Source: Puffinus mauretanicus (Eukaryota > Chordata > Aves > Procellariiformes > Procellariidae). Taken from it: a stretch of DNA of 64,000 nucleotides. The stretch is from NCBI GenBank assembly GCA_023333565.1, contig JAJKFH010000115.1:3534001-3598000 (forward strand), read 5' to 3'. Within the stretch, counting starts at the first letter, position 1. Every line of letters starts with the position of its first letter. The translations under genes and the position numbers were made by a program. This document shows positions 12,301-23,889 of the stretch, one piece after another. The notes below the pieces were generated by a model. The model did not search any database and was not told where the DNA came from. It worked only from the letters and a program-made list of their open reading frames with translations.

Positions 12301-12771
12301 GAGGGAGTAAAGCATCTCTTTTTATTACCTCAGGAGAACCAAGCATCCTGCCAGTGCAGTACTCCAATTTATCGCCAGGAGCAGATGAGGTGGACTGGGA
12401 ATTAGACCTACTTAACAACTGGTTTACACACTACTCTGTGTCATTGCTACACGAGGCCACAGGAGGTTTATGGCTTGTTCAGGAGGGCAATTGTTTCTGT
12501 ATCATTGCAAGATACTGAGTACAAATCAAAGCACATGGCTGCCTTGCAGTGAGGACTGGCCCCTTTTTCATCCTCCGTTATGTGTTTAAACAATAAAACA
12601 ACAATTTGCTTACTGTAACCTCTTTGTGTTTATGAGGGGAACATTTGGCTTAGGACATCAGTTTGTGTCTTCAGATAGAGATTAATTAGATTTTTACTGG
12701 AAATGAAAAGCAGAGACCTTATTTCAAACACAAGATTTCTAAAATAGTATGAAATATTGTTTTCTTTATAG

Positions 12772-12889
12772 CTGATACAGACTGTGAGTGCAGTTGACAA
12801 AGATGAGCCTCCTCAAGGACACAAATTTTTCTTTGAGTTGGTGCCAGAATTTGCTGTTCATCCAAACTTCTCCATTGTAGACAACAAAG
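12772..12889 (+). CDS. CDH9: Cadherin-9-like exon: first half of EC5
   Basis: This 118-base exon, the usual family length, is bounded by TTTCTTTATAG and GTAACT. It encodes [20 protein letters not shown], then [23 protein letters not shown] is the calcium-site motif of EC5, and N-F-S is a glycosylation sequon. It ends with the first base of the aspartate codon that opens the next exon. The next exon follows after only 91 bases. No stop or frameshift is present. Confidence 0.95.
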
Positions 12890-12980
12890 GTAACTGCTGA
12901 CCAGTACCATCCCCGCCCTGCCCGCATGCCACATAAAACTTCATCCAGCAACATTTATTTATTCTGCTTTTCCATTCTAG
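12890..12980 (+). other. CDH9: 91-base mini-intron
   Basis: The donor is GTAACT and the acceptor TTCCATTCTAG, phase 1. There is a pyrimidine-rich stretch before the AG and a plausible branch region in TTTATTTATTCTGC. It is close to the practical lower size limit for vertebrate introns and contrasts with the 9.15-kb intron before it. Confidence 0.93.
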
Positions 12981-13232
12981 ATAACACAGCAGGAATTATG
13001 ACTAGAAGAAATGGATACAACCGTAGTAAGATGAGTACTTATCTCCTGCCAATCATAATATTTGACAATGACTACCCGATCCAGAGCAGCACTGGCACGC
13101 TGACCATTCGAGTGTGTGCCTGTGACAGCTGGGGGAACATGCAGTCCTGCAACGCTGAGGCCTTGCTCCTCCCTGCCGGCCTCAGCACGGGGGCACTGGT
13201 TGCCATTCTCCTGTGCATCGTTATCCTGCTAG
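12981..13232 (+). CDS. CDH9: Cadherin-9-like exon: rest of EC5 and transmembrane start
   Basis: This 252-base exon, the usual family length, opens with [20 protein letters not shown]. It includes the [18 protein letters not shown] segment, which carries two of the four EC5 cysteines, and a further cysteine in NMQSCNAEA. After LSTGAL the transmembrane helix begins ([11 protein letters not shown]) and continues into the next exon. The frame is kept only if the exon ends at CTAG with the intron starting GCAAGT, a GC donor. The GT at 13237-13238 would shift the frame and lead to a stop soon after the next acceptor. Joined to the last exon, the split codon is GTA (valine). Confidence 0.94.
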
Positions 13233-16079
13233 GCAAGTACCTGTGATGAGATGTTTAATTGACTAGGCAAAGGTCTGGTCACTTCTAGACCCCTGAAACT
13301 CTTCAACCCCTTATTCACAGGACCCTGCAGAACAATATTTCATACCTGATGTGGTCCTTTTTTCTTTTTTTACCAACTGTTTTCTAAGATGGAGAAGGAG
13401 CCAGGAGAGTGGGAGAGGGAGCTACTACAGGCTGTTTGTCATCATTACTATTCAGAAGAATGTACGAAAAGAATGAGACTATCAATGTTATGTAGATGAA
13501 ATAAATTTGAAAATCTAGGGTCAGTTTTAGATACCATGTTCATTTGAGTAATATTTTATGTTATAAACAGATCTTCATTTAGATCCAGGACTTTAAAATC
13601 ATACTCCTGAAACTGAGTTATAAGTTTCTCAGTGATTAAAAGATTATCAATTATACTAGCTATTTAATCATGAATGGTTTATAATTTTTATACTCAGGAA
13701 ATATTTAGCTCAAAAGCATAGAAGAGAAATGTTCAATTGCTTGCAAGTGGTAGTGAGAGCAGCTGATTAAATAAAGTATGAGCACAGAAGTTAGATGGGT
13801 GGTTGGAAAGCAGAAGCATTAGAAAGATGAGGTGATAGATGAAGAAACTAGAATAAATGCTAGCTCATAACCTGGTGTTAAGAACATAAAAACTGCAACA
13901 TGCCTGTTTTGCTTACCAGAGAATTGCCTCCTTAAAAGTGCTATCGTCTCTATCTTCCAGTCAAACTCTGTGGAAAACCTATTTCCCTTTCCACCTGTCC
14001 TAGCAAACCCAGCTTGCCAAGAGGGCAGTCACAAGCTTACAGGTGTCAGTTTATATAATTCCAAGGAAATCACTTTTTTTTTCAGTTTTTAGACTGGATT
14101 CAAGATACCTCTAGTAAATATTCAGAGGACCACAGAGGTTGTTAGGAGCGGGGCAATAAGTAGGAACTATACCTATACTGTTGGGCATAGGGAAGGGAGG
14201 CTACCTGAGCTCTGACAAACTGATTGTCCATACTGCTTATGTTCAAGCATCACCGCTGGCCTGGTTTCAGCATGAGCCAGCTTGGATTCCCCAGGACATT
14301 GCCCAGGCATAGTCTGAGCAGCAGAACTTTCAGGGCACCACTTCCAGGAGACATTTATGGTTCAAACTCTGCCAGATCTGGTTCTCCACCTCACAAAATT
14401 CACCATTTCAACAGGCTCTGCCTGTTGTCTTCAAAGCCACCCTTCATGCCCCAACATAGAGCATGAAATGTGTACCATGAAACACACACCCTTACTCACC
14501 CACTATGAAAACATCACTCTGATCGGTTGCAATGCTTTAGTACAGAAACATTGAACTAAAAATAAAAATCAAAACATGCCTTAGGACCACAGCGATAGCA
14601 TGTGAGACTCAGAACAGGTTCAGGGACCAGTGCTGTGTAAAACAGGCGTGACCACTTTGTGTCTCTTGGCCCCAAGGTCAGAGACCCTGCTCTGCTTAGT
14701 GCTACAGGCATAGCTGAAGCCAGAGTAGCATAAGGCTGAAGAGCATCTAAACAGAACTGTTAGTCTACAGCTAGTGTTGTTCTCGGCACCTTATTTAATC
14801 ATTCAACAAGATGTAGTGTGTTAGGTTAGTAGACTGGTGTCATCATGCCCAAAATAGGAGAGACATATTAAGTACCTGGCTGTGAAAGACACTTCTTCAT
14901 AATAACCTTTCAGTGATCTGCCCTACTCTTGTATATGAAGTTCTTAAACTTACTTAAGAGGATTATTACTTGTTTAGCATTAGGAAAACTTGAATGGCTC
15001 CTGTACAGATGCAAAACCACAAAAAAACCCAGAATAGAACAGCCTTACGTTCACAGCATTGTACTATGGCATGTGGAAGATCTCGGTTTCCCTCTCCCTA
15101 CTGGCAGCATGTCCAATCTTCCCTTTTATTCACAAGTACTCAAGTCCTTCAGAGTAAAAACTTTGCTCCTAAGACTCAACAAAAGTGTTCGGCACTGCTG
15201 TAATGTGTCGTTCGGCAACCACTGTTATGCCTCATTGACAGATGATCTCACCAGCCTCTCATATTTACTCCACCTACTGGAGCTAGGGTCAGATTTTTAA
15301 ATGCATTTAAGCATTGAATTCCTACTGAAATCAATATCATTTTGGCACTAGAATGTATTTACAAATCTAACTTCAGTTTTTCATCTCTCTCTGTAGAGGT
15401 TAATTTTTGTGTCAATCCTTACCTCTCCAAAAGAAAGAGTTATTCAACTAACATTTCTTAAACTAGGGGGCTTATGTTTTTAAAAAGAAACATTTAGTAG
15501 CAAAGATTGGATTTCAATTCCTGCCAATTAAAGCCAAAAATAGTTTTGTCAATAACATTGATAGTTGAAGGTCTTCAGGTTCTTATTTTGAGAAAGACCT
15601 GTAGATCCCATTTTCAAAAGTGAATCAGGCACTTAGGAATACCTAAATCACTAGCTTTCAAGAGTGTGAATTACTTTTGCCAAGGAGATTCAACTACATT
15701 TGATGAAATTACCCTTAGTGACTGCCAGGAAGGTGGTACTTCACGAAACTAAAATCAAAGTCAAACCCTAGTAGAATGATATATTTTAAGACATTGTCTG
15801 CTTTTGAACTTCAGTTTAATTGCATATTTATTTCAAATCTATAATATTTTAACCATTGCTCCGATAGGTTTAAAAAAAGCATAAGTTTTGACTGCTATAA
15901 AATCATTAATATTTTTCCTTATTACCTTCAACTTGGAGATAGCTTTTATCACTATTTTCCTACTAAAAATCCCATCCCAGCCTTAAAACTTTTCCAGTTC
16001 AACAGATAATGCAAAATATTTGCTCATTTATTTAATTTCTAACTACCCATTTCTTCATTCATCCTTTGTTTCCTTTCAG
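13233..16079 (+). other. CDH9: GC-AG intron of the cadherin gene
   Basis: The intron starts AG|GCAAGT, a GC donor with an otherwise perfect match to U1, and ends TTTCCTTTCAG. It is phase 1 and 2.85 kb long. A short stretch near 15,608-15,650 resembles an old DNA-transposon repeat. No gene is seen in the rest. Confidence 0.9.
15605..15655. repeat. Possible relic of a hAT-type DNA repeat
   Basis: CCCATTTTCAAAAGTGAATC and then GCACTTAGGAATACCTAAATC resemble the TTTTCAAAAGTG...CTTAGG...CCTAAATC pattern of short amniote DNA-transposon repeats, as I remember them. It is a fragment only, with no terminal repeats or target duplication visible. Confidence 0.35.
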
Positions 16080-16567
16080 TATTAGTTGTCTTGTTTACGG
16101 CTCTCAAGAGACAGAGGAAGAAAGAACCCTTGATCATCTCAAAGGATGATGTTCGGGACAACATTGTGACCTACAATGATGAAGGAGGTGGGGAAGAAGA
16201 CACACAGGCTTTTGACATTGGCACACTGAGAAATCCAGAAGCAAGGGAGGAAAGTAAGATGAGAAGAGATGTTATCCCAGAAGCTATATTTCAGATAAGA
16301 CGGACTGCACCTCTTTGGGAAAACATTGATGTCCAAGATTTTATTCATAGAAGGTTAAAGGAAAATGATTTAGACCCAGCTGCCCCTCCTTATGATTCAC
16401 TGGCAACATACGCCTATGAAGGAAATGATTCCATAGCAAATTCACTCAGCTCCCTGGAATCGCTTACCACAGAGGGCAATCAAGACTATGATTACCTCAG
16501 TGACTGGGGACCTCGGTTTAAAAAACTAGCAGATATGTATGGTGGAGAGGACAGCGATCGAGACTGA
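16080..16567 (+). CDS. CDH9: Cadherin-9-like last coding exon: cytoplasmic domain
   Basis: This exon encodes the end of the transmembrane helix (LVVLFTAL), the basic stop-transfer KRQRKKEP, and the whole cytoplasmic tail of about 150 residues to TGA at 16,565-16,567. The juxtamembrane p120-catenin site is [19 protein letters not shown]. The beta-catenin site is [20 protein letters not shown] and then LSSLES. The end is [14 protein letters not shown] and EDSDRD. The segment [20 protein letters not shown], the NDSIANS serine cluster and the ...DSDRD end are what I associate with CDH9 rather than CDH6, CDH10 or CDH12. This is from memory, so the family is near certain and the paralogue likely. 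The ATG at 16,091 is an internal methionine-like reading in another context and not a start. No defects are present. Confidence 0.93.
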
Positions 16568-17045
16568 GAAAATAATCTGTGACCTGGTCAGTGTTAGTGG
16601 AATTCATGTCTATATTACTAGATAAAGTGGCCTACTATCTCATACTTGGGGAAAAAAAAAAAAAAAAATAGGTGTTGTCTTAGTAAGGGTTTGCTTAATC
16701 AATAAGTCAGCGTGAATGAATATGAATGATTCAGATTTTAAAAAATCTATAATTCAACCTCTCTGCCTAGAAACCTCTGATGAAAGGTTCTCATTGACAA
16801 TGAAAAGACAATAAAAGGCTTTTTGTGCCTTTAATAACGAGATGGAAACTTAATTTTTTTTAATTGTTTTGCATTACCTTTCCTACTAGCTGGGACAGCG
16901 TGCACCCTTATTGTAACATAATCTCAAAAATATACTTTAAAAAAGATTAATATTATTGCCATATTTATTGAGTTAAAGAATGTCTGTGTGTTGATTCATC
17001 ATGATATTTTTATATATGTATATTTATATTTTTGTATTTTTATTA

Positions 17046-17051
17046 AATAAA
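17046..17051 (+). promoter_or_regulatory. CDH9: Poly(A) signal AATAAA
   Basis: Canonical hexamer within an AU-rich 3' UTR stretch, about 480 bases past the stop codon. No strong GU-rich element is seen just after it, so its use is uncertain. Confidence 0.5.
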
Positions 17052-17281
17052 TTAGTATTTATAAAAACACTACTTAATCATGTACTTTGTTAATCATAAG
17101 GAACTGTCCAATCTTTCTGAACAAAGGAAACTGCATATTGTGCAATACTTAATTTTTGAATGCATCTTCTTATATTGGATTAGTGGTTGAAATGTACTGT
17201 GCAAGAACAATATGGAGAGAGTGCTCTGTAATGGGAATGCAGTGTAGAAAAAAGAAAAATTATTTTGAAAAAGTGATTATA

Positions 17282-17287
17282 AATAAA
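17282..17287 (+). promoter_or_regulatory. CDH9: Best poly(A) signal AATAAA
   Basis: Canonical hexamer about 715 bases past the stop, followed within 25 bases by a TGTGT-containing stretch. It is the most convincing cleavage signal for a short 3' UTR form. Confidence 0.6.
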
Positions 17288-17332
17288 TGCAGTCTGACTT
17301 GCAATGTGTATTACTATATGGCACAATAATAT

Positions 17333-17349
17333 AGTTTCACTGTGAAACT
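17333..17349. repeat. 8-bp hairpin past the poly(A) signal
   Basis: AGTTTCAC-T-GTGAAACT is a perfect inverted repeat with a one-base centre. It lies about 45 bases downstream of the AATAAA at 17,282. A role in 3'-end formation is only a possibility. Confidence 0.6.
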
Positions 17350-17350
17350 C

Positions 17351-20300
17351 GCCCCCACATACCTTTTATATGAACAGGTGACCAGTGAGACGATTTAACA
17401 GATATATGCCTGGGATTTAAGGAACCATGAAGGTTTATTCTGGTAGATATGAAAACAATTTTATAATATGCCTTTTAAAAAATTAGAATAATTAAGCAAA
17501 CATCAATAATGAGAGGAAGGCTTTTGTATTCTAATCTTATTTTTGCGTTTTGAGGCAATTAGGCAAATCAAACATGTAACTAATAGCTTCTATTTAAATC
17601 AAAGCGAGTCAAGCAATAAAAACAAAGTCCAACTACTATTTTATTAAAGATGTTAGTGTCCTCTTCCTTCAAAGAAGTGCATACATTTGCATATTTTCTA
17701 AAGCATTAATGATAATCTTCAAGTACATATTTGTGTTTAAAATCTATTTGCTGGATCAGCTTTTATGCAATGCACATTTTTTTTCACAACACAGGATAGG
17801 AGGAATTTACCTGGATCACATGCGATCTAACTGAGAGTTGCAAGGTTTATCCACATTTCCTTAAAAAAAGAAAAATAAAAAATATCAAATGTATGAAAAA
17901 GAATCAAAGTTGCCAACAATATAGGATGTACACTATCCATAGCATTTCCATTTTTAAAGTCGACTTTAGGGAAAACCAGGCGCATATAGATGTCCAAAAA
18001 AATCATGTTTTAAGGTTTTCTCTAGATTACTTAGTTATTTTTCAGATCTTTTCAGAAAGAAACTTAAGATACGCATTGGCAATGTAATGTGGACTACTGA
18101 GGCACTCATCTCTTACCAAAAAGATAATAAAGAGGCTACACACAAGGTCACTTCACCCAGACATAGGAACACACTCCTGGCTAATATTTTCTTCTCTACT
18201 GTGTTGACTTTCAGATTATTTCTCAAAAATATATTTTTACTATTATTTATTTTATCCCTCTACGATATTCTTCTGCCAGTCCCAAGAATGCATCTCAAGT
18301 TTTCTGACACTGAACTCCTTTTTTTTAGGAGAGGGGTGTGTGTGTCAGGGGACTGGGGGGTCCAAACAAGCACTGTGAGCTGCATGTCAGGTTTGCAAAA
18401 CTATGTTGCAAGCAAAAAACTTTAGTGACACAAAAAAGCCAACATAACCTGCAGCCATGTGGCAGCCATGTACATGGATGTGACGTAGTAACAAGACATC
18501 AGTGCATAGCTTGACGACATAAGAATGCATGTTTCTTTTTTGTGTCTTTTAGAGGTGAAAGCAAAAGACTTATGGAATGTATGTTCTCAACAGTATTGTA
18601 AGCAAAGTGAAAGTACACTGGTATGCATTAGTCTTTCAATGCAATTTTCATGACTTCAAGGCACTGCCTTAAGGTAGGATAGGAGGAAAAAATGGACAAT
18701 AAAACAACTATGGCCCTGAAGAGAATGACTGGGGGAAAAAAAAAAAAAAAAGAAAAAAAGAAAAAACCAAAACAGAACAAGAACATAGGAAAAACTTCCT
18801 TGACTTATAGAAATTGTACACCCAAACTTCATCTTCAGTGGCAAACACAGTAGATTGGACTAAGAGGAGAGCTTTTAGCAATCTTGAAGTTGTCATCAGA
18901 AATCTGAATATCACACAGCGATGTAGAATGGCAGGAGAGGGGAAAATGAAAATACATCTGTCCCCAAGCAAGGACAGATACAGGTAAGGTATATGTCAGT
19001 GGAGCTGAGTAAGTTTTTAAGATGTTAAGAGCTGGTGCAGGACACATCAAAGGGTACCAGTTTCATTTTAGAGAGGTTACTGGTGAAGGCAGGATGAAGG
19101 AAACAGGGTGTGAGGAATTCTTCTTCCTTGAAGACATATAGCTTTAATTTAGAAATTATATTTTCCACATAGAAATAATCTTATTTGTGTATTGTTATTT
19201 ATCTTTTTTTTTTTTTTCTTTTTCCCCAGAAAGAAGTGGCAGAAAGGAAAAAGAAGTATTGTAGAAATCACCTCACAGAACTCTCTGGTACAGACATGTC
19301 CTCAGTATCATTATATCGTGGCACTTTGGGAAGTGCAGAAACTCCAGAAGATCATCAAAAAAAGGCACCCCCTTTCTCTCACTCTAGGTTTTCTCATCCC
19401 ATGAGTTATTGCCACTAAAGCAAAGAGAAGGAGATTTAGCCTTTGTTTTCAGCAAAAGAATGAGACTTTTCCATGCTTTCCCATTATTTCAGTAGTGAGC
19501 CCAAGAACCCTGTACCACTTAAAGCAATATATGTTTAAAAGATGACCTACGGGGATTTACACCTCTCAGAAATTCACATAGTTGGTACAACAAAACAAGC
19601 AATTCCTCAAAATTGGTAAAAATTTGAAGCATTCTTAAAATGACTAAAACTAGCTGGCAAGTTTATCACCTGACATGCTTAAGTGGTAGTTATGTGGGCT
19701 TGTTCATTCAAAAGGGCTGCAGAAACTATTTTTTCTATTACAATTGTTTTTTTAAAAAATAGATCTTCATTTAGTCTTACATCTGAAACAACACAGTAAA
19801 TGGCACATCACAGATGAGGAATTTGTATTCACAGTGGAAACTACTGTGGTATGTCTGTTTTGCTCTGTACCATTTTTATCTGTTTACATCCCTTGACATT
19901 TGGGGGAGGGGGAGCTTTTTGATTACATTTTATACAATAGAACCAATGAGGGACAACCATATGCAATAGGATGAGCTGCTTTTTCTGGTGTCATAAGCCA
20001 GACTGATTCCCCGGGTATTTTTCATGGAGGAGTCCCTTTGCACAGCAGCAGCCACATCCCTCAAGGGTACCACTGTCACCTTTGTCTATGACAGAGGCAT
20101 GCACCTTTGCTGCGATGGGTATTCAGCAGAGCAGCTGCACTGCCTCTGAGTTTGCCCACCTGAAATGCTAAAGGATTATGCCTGCAAAACCCATACTGTT
20201 TCACCTTAAGGTGCTGAAGACATTCTAGGATGAACAGGGACAGATTCTGGCCTGTGACTCGCTGAGTGGCCAGCCACTCTAGATGCCCTAGTGGGTACTG

Positions 20301-23300
20301 AAGCTAATTAAATCTCAGGTTTTCTATGCCTCTGAACAGGCAGAGGGCCAGATATAGGAACCAACAGGAACGTGCATAGCATTGGCAGATATAGAAATCT
20401 ACCTTGTCGGGTTACAAAGGTGGAGGAAAAACTCCAGATTGCCCTTTGATTAACTTCTATTTCCTAGTAATAGGTTCAGTCTGATAGAGTTATGTACATC
20501 ATTTTTTTATCATTTAAACAATATTTTTGTGAAATAAATATTTTAAAAGTTCATCATTCACTGAATAAACAGGAATTTTGAGGGAGAAGGAAAGGAGATT
20601 GGGTAATAAATGTGTATGTGGACAACTCATTTTGAAGTCCAGTTACTGGTAAGTCATCTCCTTTTAACCATCCGTGAAACAATAGCTATATGATTTCTCT
20701 AGAGTCCTAAAGGGAGCATCACACCTACATCCCATTTGTTACAATGTATTTGATGTATTGGATTTCCAAAGATACAGGGACAGAAAAGAAGGTCCTGAGA
20801 GGTCTCTTAGAGTTTGATGGCTATTGTTGGTTTCACAGGTCCACATTTAGAGGAATTGGGTGAGGTCCAGCATGGATACCACTACCGTACCATGGTTGAA
20901 GAAGCTGACTGACATAGAAATGTCTTTGAGTTGTCCAATACAAACTGGTACTGATGAAGTTATTAGCTTCCTTTGGCATTTTAAGATTAGTGGCATTGAT
21001 GGGTACAACTGACAAAAGGTCCAACAAAAAAGACCAAGCTTCAGCTAGATAGGTAAACAATATTGGTCCAATACTGGACAGAAATGTTGATTGACACAGT
21101 GGGAAACACAATACCTGTTAAGCATCAGGAAAGAAAGAGAAGGATGAGAGGTAGGAACTCCTTCCGGTGATGCTTCTGCAGATGTTCCTCCCTTTGTGAG
21201 AGAACCGAGGTACATAACTGCTGGACATTTCATGTTTATGTACATCTTCATCCTCTGTGATATACTGACTGTGCTCAGCAAAGTTCCAGATCCGTGGGAT
21301 TGCCTCAAACCCCAGACATGTCTCACTGGGAAGTTCAAGGCCTTGAGACCTTAGAAGAGGCTGAAGAGGAAGGAGAAAGATCATCTTTCACAGTGCTAAT
21401 CTCATCAAGGATCTACTTTTCTGCCACTCAGAACTGTTGTGGTTCACTCCAAAGGAGAAGAAGTAGCTGGAAACACTTAGGATGTACAAGACTAATTTGT
21501 GATCTCTTGCAGAAAAACTACTTGTGACTGCTAAGGGACAAGATAAACTTACTAAGTCCTGAGGAAATACTGTGGGAGATCAGCCTGATTTAGTCATCAT
21601 TCTGAATAGTCTTAAATCAATTTTGAATGAGCTTTCCCCAAGATTAAGAGCAAATAAGCTGAGAAAAAGGAGTGAAAAGGAGTAAAAATGAACACGGAAA
21701 AATTCCAAATGAATGTTCCAAGAAAAAAATTAAAAAGTAAATCCATTCCATCTTGAAAGCAGAAAAAAAAGAGAGGAACATATGATGAAGGTCTTGTTTT
21801 GTAATGTTTATGTATTTTTTATTTCTTTTCACTTTAACTGAATTTTGTTACATCCTCATAGAGTTACAAGCTTATCCTGATAAACAGTCTTATCAGTAAA
21901 AAATAATGCTGGAGACAATTTCCTACAGAATGTTGCACTTTTCAGTGAAATGCCGAAACAGACTCCTCATTATGCCAGGTTAAGCAACCTAACTGCAACC
22001 ACCACCATACATAAACATGCCTAAAATTTTTAGTCATTTCGTGAAATGGCTATTTCAGAATAGAATAGTTACACAAAAAAAACATACATAAAAGTTTCCC
22101 TTAGTACTTTTCTTACGCATTGATGACAACAGGCATTAACACCTTCTTCTCTACCAAAGGCATTTCAACTGTCAATGGTCTGATTTACACTGAAAGTTAT
22201 ATTGTAAAGTCACATTTACACTTCACTCCTCACTTGTGCTAAGCAGACAGATGGAACACATAAGTGTTTGGGTCACTGCATATTGGAGTATTGTTACATT
22301 TTATGTTTTACAATTGAATTTGTAGATGAACTTGAGCAGTTCCAGAAGGAAAAAAAAAAAAAAGAAAAAAAGAAAAAAAGCAGAACGGGGAAATCAAACA
22401 TTTTTGCCTCTGCTATAGGAAGATGAATGGGGGAGACATGAATTCTAGAAGCATTTTGCAGGAACGTAACGTGGATTTTACTTTGTATGCATATGATTGC
22501 CTGTCTATATGTATGGGTGAGTGTATATATATGTGTATATTAAAACCCCCCACTTTATTATCTATAAGGTTAACCAACAGAAACCCTCAGGCACCACTTC
22601 TATTCAGAGATGTCCACCTAAAAGGAAAAAAAGCATGGCAGAGTACAAGACACATTCAACCATGTGCAAGCCAAAGGACATAAACTAATCTGATTTTACA
22701 GATTGTTTTATGTTTTTCTAGTATCCTGCTGTTAGAGGGTATATTTTACACTTCGGTTCAGTTCCAGTTCATGAATCTTAATTCAAACTAGGAGGGATCT
22801 GGCCTGAACTCTACTTAAAAATCACTTCCAAATTTGGGATTTTGCATCTTCATTAAAATCTCACAGAAAGGAAAATGCAGAAGAGAGGGTTGTGAATATC
22901 GCTGTTCTTGTGTTCCAAAGAAATCACGTTGACATTATTTCTGCAGGGGAAGTGAGTGCCTCTGTGCGGAATCAACCCACTGGCTGTCACAGGACACCAC
23001 GCAAACAAAGGAAATCCAGGAACATTTACTTCTTTGCTTTTACTCCCTACCCCTCACCACTCCCATTCAAAGCAAAGCAATCTGCAACACCCTTCGCCCA
23101 CTCCAGCATAATTCATTAGAATACCTTTTAGCAAATCTCAGATCACCAGTAAAAGCCGAAGAAGTGACAGTGTCTTGTCACAACTTCAATATCTTTTTTT
23201 CCTATTGCTGGTGTGCATGATTTTAACAGGAAATACATTTTCATAGCAGTCCTGTGACTTAAAATATGAGCATATTCCTGATTTTGTTCATTTTACCATG

Positions 23301-23889
23301 GAATTTGACACAGCTCCTGTCATAACACATATTAATATAACTTCATCAAGCTTGGAATGAACTCCATAATTTTAAAAAGCTTTTGCTTTTAGAGTCAGTG
23401 TGCCAAGCATTTCTTCCATCACTTCTCACAGGGGAATGACAGGCTGTACAAAGTAAGCCTGCACAAACACAGATTTTTATTTCTAGTGGGAGTAAAATGA
23501 TAATAACGTTGTTCACTGCTTATAGTTCTGTCCTTCAATCTACCTTTTGAGTTACTGGTAGACATTTAAACCACATTAGAAACAGTTTATGATCTGTTAG
23601 AGCAGTGCAAGAATATCTTTGGAGCAGCACAGGATCCAAAAACCATCCTATTTTTAAAATACAGTCTGGGATACTTACAGTCTTCCTTTCCCTCCAGCAG
23701 CAGGAGGCAGAATGACCCTCCCAGACACTGCAACGCATAAGTACATATCTGGCACTTACTACTGGAAGAAGAGGTGAAAGCTAGAGTTTCATGAGTAAAA
23801 ATGATGAGAAGGAAATTAGGGTTGGGATTTTTGTTACTTGAGAACTGCTCTCGCAGCTGTCAGGAAGCAGGCTGCTAGTTGCTAGGAGC
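17351..23889. other. Intergenic, no gene recognised
   Basis: This is AT-rich single-copy-looking DNA. It contains A16 at 18,736-18,751 and A14 at 22,350-22,363, both followed by GAAAAAAAG units, and a TG/TA-rich stretch near 22,505-22,542. Open frames up to 112 codons (18,087-18,425) show no domain and a low-complexity make-up. A less AT-rich part at about 19,990-20,400 is unassigned. Confidence 0.75.

Larger units (their letters stand above)
3621..12771 (+). other. CDH9: Large 9.15-kb intron of the cadherin gene
   Basis: The intron is phase 0, with donor GTAAAC and acceptor TTTCTTTATAG. It contains long homopolymers (A21 at 4961-4981, T19 at 6369-6387), an A-rich tract with CCAAAC motifs at 9309-9348, and short AT microsatellite-like stretches near 12080-12115. 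The open frames in it, up to 119 codons, show no recognisable protein. A less AT-rich stretch at about 6430-7230 and another at about 11,480-12,600 stand out in composition. I cannot assign them to a repeat family, and they could hold conserved non-coding sequence. Confidence 0.85.
16568..17350 (+). other. CDH9: Probable 3' UTR with several poly(A) signals
   Basis: This very AT-rich sequence follows the stop codon. AATAAA occurs at 16,810-16,815, 17,046-17,051 and 17,282-17,287. The last is followed by a TGTGT-type element (AATGTGTATT at about 17,303) and is the best candidate for the main cleavage site. An A17 run at 16,652-16,668 and an AU-rich stretch at about 17,005-17,070 with overlapping ATTTA-like motifs lie inside. 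A further AATAAA at 17,615-17,620 allows a longer form. The end is inferred; no transcript data are available. Confidence 0.7.

Noticed and set aside
13237..13238. GT as the donor instead of GC at 13,233
   Set aside because: It would shift the frame into the last exon and lead to an early stop, while the GC donor restores the conserved cadherin sequence exactly.
14929..15300. 123-codon open frame in the GC-AG intron
   Set aside because: No domain, no similarity that I recognise, and it lies within a cadherin intron.
16139..16348. Minus-strand open frame opposite the last coding exon
   Set aside because: Shadow of the cadherin coding sequence.
20220..20340. Possible old repeat (CAGATTCTGGCC style)
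   Set aside because: Too short and diverged to tie to a family.
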